A stretch of DNA of 64,000 nt from Diploscapter coronatus (Eukaryota; Nematoda; Chromadorea; Rhabditida; Rhabditidae): NCBI GenBank assembly GCA_964036155.1, contig OZ038422.1:68161201-68225200 (forward strand), given 5' to 3'. Under the pieces are notes generated by a model. It was given only the letters and a program-made list of their open reading frames with translations, was not told the DNA's origin and made no database searches. Position numbers and translations under genes: made by a program. Within the stretch, counting starts at the first letter, position 1. Each line of letters opens with the position of its first letter. Shown here in pieces: positions 55,001 through 64,000 of the stretch.

Positions 55001-58000
55001 AATCAAACGGAACAAAGCTGGATTGAGAACGTCGTTAACTCAGCAATTCTCTCTGCAACAATATCGAAATCCAGTGATGATATTCTGAAGGATGGGCCGG
55101 ACAAGCAAACAGAAACAGAACCATTCATCGAAATGAGGCAGAAGAAGCCAGACAGTGGCAGAAGAACAACACAATCGACATACACCTTGACGAGTGTGAA
55201 AGACAGAGTTGCCGAATACGAAAGAAGGGAACCTGAAGCCGATAAGAATAAGAGCATGAATGACTTGGACTGGATAAAGAACATGATGGACACTCCAAAG
55301 AAACTGCAGACTGAATCTGAGGACAGTGGAATTCACAGAGCCTCATTGTTCCATATCGTAGACTCGAATGAGCACATCGATCAGAGGCCGAATGAAGACG
55401 AGAAATTTGGAGACAGTGGAATATACCGGTCTTCTCTCGTGCACATCGAAGGATCAAACGAAAGCATCGAGTCTAAAGAAGAAAGCATCTTAAATAAGGC
55501 ATCTTTCTCTCGCACCAACGACTCAAGCACCAACCATAATCAGAAGGAGAGCAATCCAGAAAGCAGTCATTTGAAAGATTGGATCGAGAGTCTCGTCATT
55601 GAGCAGGTCACTGTGGCCACTGCAACTGTATCCAGACAGCTTCCAACGACAAATCCGATCTCGCCAACAACAATCAAAGAATCGTTGGGATCGGATGAAA
55701 AAGAATCTACAAATCAGCCAAGAAGGGCATCGTATCTCTATGCTGAAGAACCTGAAACGAAGGAAGACGGAAGTAGCACAACAACAAATGAATGGGTCAC
55801 GGAGATGCTCACGAAGGAGAACGCTAATACATCCACAGAAACTGAAGGAGGACGAAGAGATTCACCTGATTCTGTAAAAGAAGAAGAAGACTACACCATC
55901 GAGTCAGAAGAATACAAACTGCCTGTAGCCAGCAGTGGTCAGAATGAGAAAGATGTCACAAACGATCCAGAACAGTGGATAGAAGCGATGAGGCTCGGGC
56001 CTGGGGATGACGTGCAGATGAAGAGGAAGAACAGCCAAAGACATTTCTCGTATGAAGAAGATGATGACCAGCCTCGATATTATGAATTCCTCAACGACTC
56101 AATCGCACTCAGAAAGAAACACAGCTTGAATTTGGATGAAGAGGAAACGAGAAAGATCAGTTTAAAGTACTTGAAGAACACTCATACAAATCTTCATGAA
56201 AATTCCCATTTCCTGGCTGAATTACCCAAGTCGCAAAGTCAGAAGGAATTGAAATTCTCCGAGCAACTGAATGAAGCCGAGGAAAAGATCAAGCAGAATG
56301 ATGAAGATCGGATGCAAGTCGATCTAATGGAACTGGTCTTCACAACATCAAGGACTGAGGATGAATACAAGCCAACGGAAACTCCGTCTTCATTCGAGTT
56401 CACTTCAATAACTTCCACCACAACTTACAATCCATTGACAAAATACCTGTCTTCCGATACTCAAAATGACTCGAATGACGAGGTGCATGATTTTCAGTTA
56501 CCATAGCATGAAACAACTTATTTGAATTTGTGAAGAAAGACGATATTGAAAATCTTATTGAGCTATCCAATCATCCACAGAAAATATCGTCTCTCTTTAC
56601 ATACAGTGGCAAGCAAAAGTATCCAGTACTGATAAAAACTGGCATATCTGGCCGGATTGTCTATGATGATCAGATCAAGCAGAATTTTGTAAATGTGGTG
56701 ATCTCAAATCAATAATTGCTAGATTTCAAACGAATCGAACAATAATAATAATTGATCAGACCATCTAGCTAATTTCTTGGATTTCAGGGTACTTTTGTTA
56801 TTGTACACATTATCAAAAATATGAATTATTTATACAACTGTTTTATTCAGATCGAGTCGCAACCACAGAAATCACCCACATCGCCGAATGGTGGATCGAA
56901 GACAGAAAGGCTGATCGAGCAGGAGATCACTTATATGCTGCCTTACTCGTACCATGATGGAAGCCTACATTCAAGAAGCACTTCTGATGGTAGAATTATT
57001 TTTTGTTTTCAGATCGCAAGTGTTTCAAATAATTTCAGGCGATCATAATCTGCCATACAGTGATATATCACTCGATGACGTGTTCGCTTTCCAATCTCGT
57101 AAATCAGAACAGGAGAACTCCGAACATAGAAAGCAGGACTCAAAGGGTGAAGCAAGTTATCACGAAGCTGCAGAACGAATTATCGATAAGGTAAACGGAA
57201 GAGGTTTACTGAACGAAACTTCATTTTCTATTTCAGGCATTTGAAGACGTGTTTCCAACAACGAGCAGCTTGCCGAAATCTAGTCACAAAGTAATTCCTG
57301 AATTGAACTATTCTGCTGCGGAGACACGATCAGTGTAAGATCCATCATTGTTATAAAAGCGGTTTTATTGGTCATTAAACGAATTTTATGTTGATAGACG
57401 AGCGCATCAAATGATAAGATATAAATAGGGTCATAGAATGATCTCCTGCAATTAGACATTCATATTCTGCATTCACTCAGTCAATAGTACATTCTAGTCT
57501 CATGTTTAACCATCAGTTGAACTATTATTGAGTGTTTATATTCAGATTGGCTGCAGAAGACAAGGCGAGAGACAACAACAAATCAATTGCAAGCAGGCCG
57601 AACAGCAGAGAGCAGAACAGTTACGAATATTACGAGTCTACCTCTGTCGAACCGTACAGAGCCTCTTCAAGTGCCAGGTAATTTTAGTGAAAAACAAATT
57701 TAGTTTAGATCAAATTTGCACTGAACAAATTAAATCACGATTGGGGATGACGAAACTTCTCTTTAATTTTATCAGTGTTTCGATCTCTCTGTATTCTTGT
57801 CTTCAGTGAAACAACATATTTTTCTTGATATTTTCATAATTCAGTTTTTTTTTTCTATGTAAGTGTCGTTTTCAATATTTTTATTTGATAGCTTTCTAAC
57901 TTTATCTTGAATATTATTTAAAAAAAAAAGAACGTTACCTCTGACTTATCATTGAAATTTCCAAAATTGATTCTTTGACACTCTAGATCTCGTTCAAGAC

Positions 58001-60502
58001 CTATCTTTGTATCTGCTTAAAAAATCATTGATCTCATTATTTTTGATAAAATCAAATCTTCAACTGATAAATTTCATTTGTCCAAAGGTACCTTTTTAAT
58101 TTTAGAGATACAACGAACCAAACGGACGTAAAGTACTTGAGCAGTACTCGAATCCACCTGAACGACACTCAAACTTCATCTGAGCCTGACGAGGAATACT
58201 TTGCCAGACTGATACAGGAAAACGGAGAGAGGACTGTGGACACATACAAAATGGAGAGAAAGATGGTTGTTGAAAAGGAAGACGAGGAAGAACAGACGAT
58301 GAGCAGGTATGAAGCACATCGCCATTTCCAGACATTGACCAGAGATTTTTCGGAAAATGGAGAAGAAAAAGAGGTTAGATTTTTTTAGAAAAAAACGAAT
58401 AAAACGAATTTAGGCCCTTGAAATCATAGACAAACCTAGTCATTACTTGATCAAAGGAATTTATTCTCTAGTTGTTTCGAAAGCTGATGACCTTGGTAAA
58501 TTACTGGAGCAACATAAGCAGGAGCACGGCGATTCTGTCGCATCTCTTGATTTCTCCGTCTCGAATCGACTTCGAAATCTGCTTCGGCAATGTCTCAAAG
58601 AAAAAGCCATTCGATCTTCCGGCAGACATGGGACTCTCGACCTATCTCCTAGAGCACTCAGACTCGTCAGCACCGAAGACCCTGCAGATGATGTCTACAC
58701 GCGAATGCTCGCTTCTCCGTACCATCCAATCGACAATCCAACCGGCAACATCAACTTCTGCACTGCCTGCAACGATCTCTGCACTGAACTGGTCCGGCCG
58801 AAACTTGAAGAGGAACACGGAAGAATCTATCACGCTGCCACGGAAAGAATGACGAGGTACCCAACTCTAGGAGGATATTCCAGAACGAAAGAAGCTGTGG
58901 CTGCTTACCTCTCTAAGTGGAACAACGCTTCTGTTTCACCCTCCAATATCGTTCTGGTTTCATCCAGCAACGCCGCTTATGATCTGATCTGTCATTGTGT
59001 GTTCGAAGAGAACGACGTTCTGCTTGCTCCTGCGCCGACATACTCAAAGACCGTCAACAACTGTGCCGATCGAGCTGAAGTACACGTCGAAACTGTCGAA
59101 TTGGATCTGATCAGTCCTTCATTGGAGATTCGCGTCTATCAGAAGAAACTGGAAGAGTTCCGACTTCGGGTCAGTAATAAAGCATCATCAATAAAGGGAT
59201 TTAATTTGGCATAAGATGCATTGGGATTAATTTTGTAACGAAATTACATTATACCAAATAGTGATATTGGGAGTTCGAAGCTAGAAAATTGCATAATTGA
59301 AACTCTGAACTGAACATTCCCGGTGCCAAATCATACCTGCCGAGTAGCTCATATGAAATTGACGACTTTAGGGTCGAAATGTGCGTGGCCTGAACTTAAT
59401 AAATCCTCACAATCCGACTGGGTGGATTTTCCCGAAGGAACAGGTTATTCGGCTCTGTGACTGGGCAGCAAGGTTGATCAGGAAATTATTATCAACAAAT
59501 CATAATCATTTCAGGAGCGGTTTATTCGTGATCATCGACGAAATCTTCAGTTCTTGCATTCACGATCCAGATGCTCAATTCGACTCTTTCCTTTCGTACA
59601 GAAACAAACTCACTAATCCTGAGAAAGTCATCTACGTTTGGAGTCCTTCAAAGGTAGGATTTTCAACATTTTCTGCCGATAAGAAATATAAATTCTCCAG
59701 GATTTTGGTCTTCCTGGAACAAAACTTGCTACTATCCATACCGAAATGCCAGCTCTGTTGAAGTCTCTGAACAGACTGTCGAGCATCAATCCCGTCTCAA
59801 CCATGGCAGAAGATTTCATCGTCAAACTTTTGTCAGATGGTGGTATGCATACTTTTTACCAATTTGAAAAGATTCATCTTCTTCTAGAATTCCTGACATC
59901 ATTCAAACGACAAATGGTCTCTCGTCTTCGTGCGCATTTCAACTTCATTGCCGAACATCTCAAGCGGCTCAAAATTGCATTTGTGCCTGCCAGCGCAGCT
60001 ATCTTCGTTCTGATCGACCTTAGAAAGGTTAAACATACAATATCTCAAACAAAATAGTCGATCTTTGCAATGAAGGGTATGACAATAACGATACCGAAAT
60101 CGGAAACGAAATAATATAATTTCTCCAAAGTTCTCAAGCCGAAACTGAAATTGGGATTTCGTCTCGCTCCGATTCTTATTATCCAAAACTTGATACGACC
60201 TTTTAGACGGTATCGTATAAGACAGCTATTTTAGCACTTGTCTCGTTCATCGTTTGAAGCCGAGGATGAGCTGATGCATAAATTGGAAGGAGTCGGACTG
60301 TACCTGACTCCAGGCAGCCACATGGAAGCTTTGCAGCCGGGATATTTCAGACTTGTATTTGCTTGTTCTAAAGAAGAGCTCAAAGAAGGTTAAGAGTTAT
60401 TTTTCAATATATTTTCTATGAACAATATTTATAGGAATCTGTCGTCTCTACAAATTCCTGGGACGTGATTCTTCTGGCGTTCAAGACATTGAATACGAAT
60501 AA
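49068..60502 (+). CDS. Large disordered protein fused to an ACC-synthase-like PLP aminotransferase domain
   Basis: Twenty-seven exons from 49068-49259 to 60435-60502, 6,402 coding bases, 2,133 aa, every phase consistent. Exons 1-20 (to 58373) encode polar, charged, mostly disordered sequence. It includes a Cys cluster (C607, C617, C619, C622), two DSGI(H/Y)R(A/S)SL repeats and several W[IV]xx(hydrophobic) motifs. Exon 14 (54785-56482) alone is 566 codons. Exons 21-27 encode a fold-type I aminotransferase of the ACCS family: SPYHPIDNPTGNINF, NPHNPTG (N1900), VIIDEIFSS (D1928), WSPSKDFG with PLP lysine K1966, and GYFRLVFA with the carboxylate-binding Arg. A 40-bp intron joins the two parts in frame, and the enzyme half has no Met before its domain, so a fusion is the direct reading. 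Animal ACCS proteins need not make ACC; the substrate is unknown. The start is the first good Met and could lie further upstream. Confidence 0.82.
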
Positions 60503-60613
60503 TAAAAGCATGTAACATTTCAGCCCAAATGACACTTAGAATTACGATAGCTTCGAGCATTTCTAGTCGTCCCCTGTATTTACAGTTAGCATTTTTGTAA
60601 TGCATTTCGTTCC

Positions 60614-60619
60614 TAATAA
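60614..60619 (+). terminator. Poly(A) signal AATAAA for the fusion gene
   Basis: The first well-placed AATAAA lies about 110 bases after the stop. Another AATAAA overlaps the stop codon at 60501-60506 and is probably too close to act. Confidence 0.4.
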
Positions 60620-60823
60620 ATTTATTCGATGTGATATCAGAATTTATGACACCGGGGATGGAATTAATCAAGGCAACGAAATGGAAATCACGCAGTCGAT
60701 AGAGAAAGCTTTTGTACAGGAATTTAGACATGTTTCGACAAATGAGAGGACAGTTATGAAGGAGAGACCTTGTCGAGTGTCCATGATACTGATCGAGAAG
60801 GTCTGTCTAACCGATGAGGAAGC

Positions 60824-61786
60824 TCAAGACGTTACCGACGAGTCCACCGCATGAAATTGGAGAATTTTCAATCTTTCGATATCGTCTAATTCTGTACCTG
60901 CTGACCACATCGATCCAGAACCAAGGGGGAACGGATTCATATAGGCCACGCTTGTCCATGATGGCTGTAGATATCCTGCACCAGAATAATAGCCTGGGTA
61001 TGCCCCGCCGTAAGGATAGCTGAAAGACAAGCGCTAGTTTATCAACTTACTTGAGAAAAATTAACCTTCCATAGCTGGACGATGGGTAGTATGAATATGA
61101 CGAATATGAAGAAGGATAGTAATAATTATTTCCGTAACCATACTGCAATTAATTGTCTAGAAACATTTTTAGGGTTTTAATGTTAGTTAGCTTAGTTTCT
61201 TTATTTCGACTAAATTAATTGTAGTAGAATAAAAGCGATAATCACAACTGTTTATGGCTAATTAAAATTATTTTATGAAGCTCATGGTCTCCATCAAAAC
61301 TGAAGAGTAAGATATTAAAAAGGGGTAATATTGAATAGATGAGTAGCATCACATTGTTTTAACCTACTCTGTGCAACCCTTTCTGGATAAATGAATAAAC
61401 TTGCATCCTTCCAGCATTTTTCAAATATTTTTTCACTGAAAAATTATAACAGAATATTTTCTACAATTCCACCAAAGAACATTTTTGAAAAATCTATTAT
61501 GAATTGAGAAAACGTCGTCTTTTAGTTATTTTTATGGCTTTTCGCCGGACAGAGCAAAGAGAGCAAAGCATTGCGAACATAAATTGATGAAGATCAGCTT
61601 TTTCAGGTCGAGGTTTCAATTAAAATAGTTGAAAAATGTTTATGAAAATATTCTCACCCCGTAATCATAATAATATCGCTTGGATCGATTGTTTGGAGCG
61701 GTTGCATTGGACTTGATTGCAGAATATGCGACGGAAATCGCCGTCAAGAAGATGAGCGTTGAATACCAAATCGAAGCCGCTTTCAT
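60824..61786 (-). CDS. Secreted Tyr/Gly/Ser-rich peptide precursor
   Basis: Exons 61786-61658, 61142-61066 and 61019-60824, phases consistent, 133 aa. A signal peptide (MKAASIWYSTLIFLTAISVA) is followed by a short spacer and a dibasic site, NRSKR. After it comes a stretch dominated by Tyr, Gly and Ser (YYYDYGYGYGNNYYY, SYSYYPSSSYGR, GGAYPGYYSGAGY), then a less biased tail. Such proteins in worms are often neuropeptide-like or antimicrobial peptide precursors, or cuticle/secreted matrix components; I cannot choose. The last exon may instead splice at GCAG|GTACAG near 60889, so the final ~23 residues are uncertain. An AGAAG/TTTTAG acceptor lies a few bases before the ATG. It converges with the fusion gene. 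Confidence 0.65.
61421..61573. repeat. Dispersed copy of the element at 20827-21037
   Basis: TCAAATATTTTTTCACTG, TTTTCTACAATT and CGCCGGACAGAGCAAAG match, in order, the reverse complement of 20840-20965 with small gaps. It lies in the first intron of the Tyr-rich peptide gene. Confidence 0.55.
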
Positions 61787-63576
61787 TTCTACGCAACTTC
61801 TAAAAGAAGAAAAATATTTTCAGCAGATCGGTTTACCAGTCAAATGGTCGAATTCACGAATACAACTGAAACAGAACCAGAAAAAATAGAACTAGAGGTC
61901 ATTTGCGCAATCAAAATTTAATTTCACATTGTCTCCCGCAAATCTTTCGAAATTCGAAAGATGATGATAAGAATCGGTCATAAAATGAGAATTAGAAGAG
62001 GGAAATTTGAAGGCAATTCGAGAATTTTTGAATTTGAATGGAGAGGAGTAACTGAATAACAAGATTCCAATAAAGAGTCGCCGAAAATATGGAATTGTCG
62101 AGTGGCTGGACGATATTTCATATTTGAGTAGCTCGATTTCTGCCATTTTGCATAGAGATGCATGCATTATGTTTTACTATCTGCCCCCTGCAATTTCATT
62201 CTGCCTCCCTTCTGTCTTTTCCCCTTTTCCTCCACAACTCAACTCGTTTCCCGAGTCTTCAACTTTCCGATTTTTGCGAGTAAGGTCGTCCCTCTCTAAT
62301 CGCCATAAGCAGCCAAAATAGTCGAGTCATTAAAATCAGGGCGATGCAAAAATGCTGCAAGAAAATAAGAAAACACCTACAATCACGCTGCTTTCTTTTT
62401 AATTAATTTCAGGTTATCAACAACTCACAAATCATCGAAGGGAATGCAGAAAGAATTCGCCAAATGCGCTCGGTAATTTTAGAAATCTAATCTCGTATGG
62501 CGTGAACGATGTAAATAACACGAACTATAACAAATACAACATGCACCACAAGAAAAAATAGAATCGCGAAATTTGAACTTCAAACAAGAAGAAAACAACT
62601 ATTTCATATGCATAGTAAAATTATGCAAGACGAGAGAAGAAATTATTAAATTTTAGGTGAAAGTAAAAAATATTCAACAGAACAGAACTAACGAGAATCT
62701 AAAATGCTCGTTTTGTCCTGTAATTCGTATATAAAACAGTGGTTGTAAAAGTAAATTAGCTAAATGTGAGTTAAATAAGAAAAAAGCGCTGATCTTGTCT
62801 GCAAAACAGTCAAACTCGCACGCGCATCTCCTTGATCAGTTTATATCCGCCTTCCTCTTTTACCTTTCTTACCTTTTACCTATCTCTTCCTCCTTCCCTG
62901 CCTTTGCATGCCCTAGTTCTTCATCCTCGCATTTCCTTTCTATTTTTCCTTTAAAGGCCCTTTCAAACTCTTGCATTTTTCTGTTAGTCGAACTGCCTTG
63001 AAAATGATAAAACCACTGCAAAATTAATCTCATTTCGTTCAAAAATCTGTTAATTTGTCCTTGAAGGCGAAATGGGTGAAATCATCTCATTTCATTTCAT
63101 CGTTCATAAAAGGGTTCATTTCTTTGAAGTACTTATCACAAATAAGTAACATTGCAGTGTGAAACCAGAAGAAAAATGGAAAGATTCAATCCAATTTTAG
63201 GGTTTTCTCGAATCTTTTCATTTTTCGAACCATGATCTACAAATTGCGACTATTCGATGTGTATGCACAAATTATATACACTTTGTCATGAACAAATAGG
63301 CATTTTTACAACACATACTTTCTATGCAAAGATTGAGTTATTGTGTTGTTGGAATATTATCTGTTGCAACAGGTTTAGATACTAGCGTATTCTATTAACA
63401 CGATCATTTCGGAAATTATTCGAATAGGAATAGCGTTTCTCGAATTGAAATTGAAACTTCGAATTCAATTACGAGCAACTCTGGTCAACAGTTATAAATA
63501 ATCGTTTGAAAGAAATATTCATTTGAGAAGATTGTTTGTAGTGACCTCAACCCTTATATACAATATGCCTGATGGC
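61787..63576. other. Gene-free spacer
   Basis: AT-rich with CT-rich patches at 62170-62300 and 62830-62960. ORFs inside these patches overlap in several frames and show no exon structure. Nothing is recognised. Confidence 0.45.
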
Positions 63577-63721
63577 TTATTCCTGCTCGTCAGCCGCAAT
63601 TTGCGGTCTGAACGAAGTCCTGGTCAGTCCGAAGAATCTCTCGGGCACGAAGGTCTTCGAAGTGAATCGCCAGCCGATGTGATGATGGCAGCCGCGACAG
63701 TTCATGATGGTCCATTTGTAA
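63577..63721 (-). CDS. Last exon of a CULT-domain (cereblon-like) protein, partial
   Basis: After a TTTTTTCAG acceptor the minus strand reads YKWTIMNCRGCHHHIGWRF, then PERFFGLTRTSFRPQI and a stop, 47 aa. This matches the end of the CULT domain found in cereblon and in related secreted or cytoplasmic proteins. The W-x3-C-x2-C pair is the second half of the zinc site, followed by HIGW and the FWGLTR-like motif (here FFGLTR). In cereblon this domain forms the aromatic cage that binds cyclic imides and degrons. The upstream exons lie outside the window or cannot be joined with confidence, so whether this is cereblon itself or a stand-alone CULT protein is open. Confidence 0.65.
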
Positions 63722-63860
63722 CTGAAAAAAGTTATTGTCGAAGACCAATTACTTGTAACAAAGTGAACCACGCGCAGTTCTGATGCTCGTGAACTTTTGC
63801 GCTGCTTGCAGTCCATTTATTGGCAATTTAAAGATTCAAGGAATGATTTTTGACTACTAG

Positions 63861-63931
63861 TTGAAATTACGCAATGCACATTTTGCATATTCGAATTTGT
63901 GCATCATTTATATTGTCTCAAGTTACCGGTC
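63861..63931. repeat. 71-bp copy of the 29423-29493 repeat arm
   Basis: TTGAAATTACGCAATGCA opens and GTCTCAAGTTACCGGTC closes the segment, as in the right arm at 29423-29493. The other arm of a foldback is not seen beside it. It lies upstream of the CULT exon. Confidence 0.65.
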
Positions 63932-64000
63932 ATGAAAATATTATTCCTTGAAATTTTTCATTTCAGGTAGAAACAAAAGAAGTCCAATGATTCAAACTAT

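Noticed and set aside
1..64000. tRNA, rRNA, CRISPR, bacterial insertion sequences or horizontal transfer
   Set aside because: No T-loop/anticodon structure, rRNA core or spaced direct repeats were seen, and all recognised genes have nematode-style introns and families.

Overview
The window is nuclear DNA of a nematode, most likely a rhabditid-type worm; the species cannot be told from the sequence alone. The evidence is many introns of about 40-80 bp with TTTTCAG/TTTTAG acceptors, and several start codons that directly abut an acceptor, which is typical of spliced-leader trans-splicing. Worm-style families are also present: a sra-superfamily chemoreceptor, a worm-type CK1/TTBK-like kinase, a CYP and MMPs. 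All gene models were read by eye; exon phases were checked codon by codon and agree for almost every model.

Layout. 1-553: foldback element. 571-5099 (-): secreted thrombospondin-type-1 protein whose second intron holds a 2.0 kb palindrome. 8171-10531 (+): goosecoid-type homeobox gene. 14247-19502 (-): SDA1 ribosome-biogenesis factor, 19 exons. 20380-21371 (-): small uncharacterised gene. 22188-24357 (-): 502-aa cytochrome P450. 25143-27830 (-): 333-aa chemoreceptor. 27831-32191: gene-free. 32192-33903 (+): CK1/TTBK-like kinase. 34322-45874 (-): cluster of three matrix-metalloproteinase (MMP) related genes. 49068-60502 (+): 27-exon gene for a 2,133-aa protein in which about 1,680 residues of low-complexity sequence are joined to an ACC-synthase-like PLP aminotransferase. 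60824-61786 (-): Tyr/Gly-rich secreted peptide. 63577-63721 (-): last exon of a CULT (cereblon-like) domain protein that runs off the window.

The MMP cluster is the most unusual block. Gene A has signal, pro, catalytic, hinge and hemopexin exons. An extra exon carrying a stop codon sits between hinge and hemopexin in the same splice phase, so a catalytic-only and a full-length enzyme are both possible. Its downstream neighbour has the same arrangement (signal exon, stop-bearing exon, hemopexin exons) but no protease domain. The upstream paralogue has a protease domain but no hemopexin. Each of the two protease genes has one intron that lacks an AG acceptor; one of these splits the zinc-binding HExxH motif.

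Two genome-wide features recur. At least four introns use GC-AG boundaries that conserved protein sequence supports, out of roughly 110 modelled. Many introns and spacers hold foldback elements of the MITE type. No rRNA, tRNA or CRISPR was recognised.
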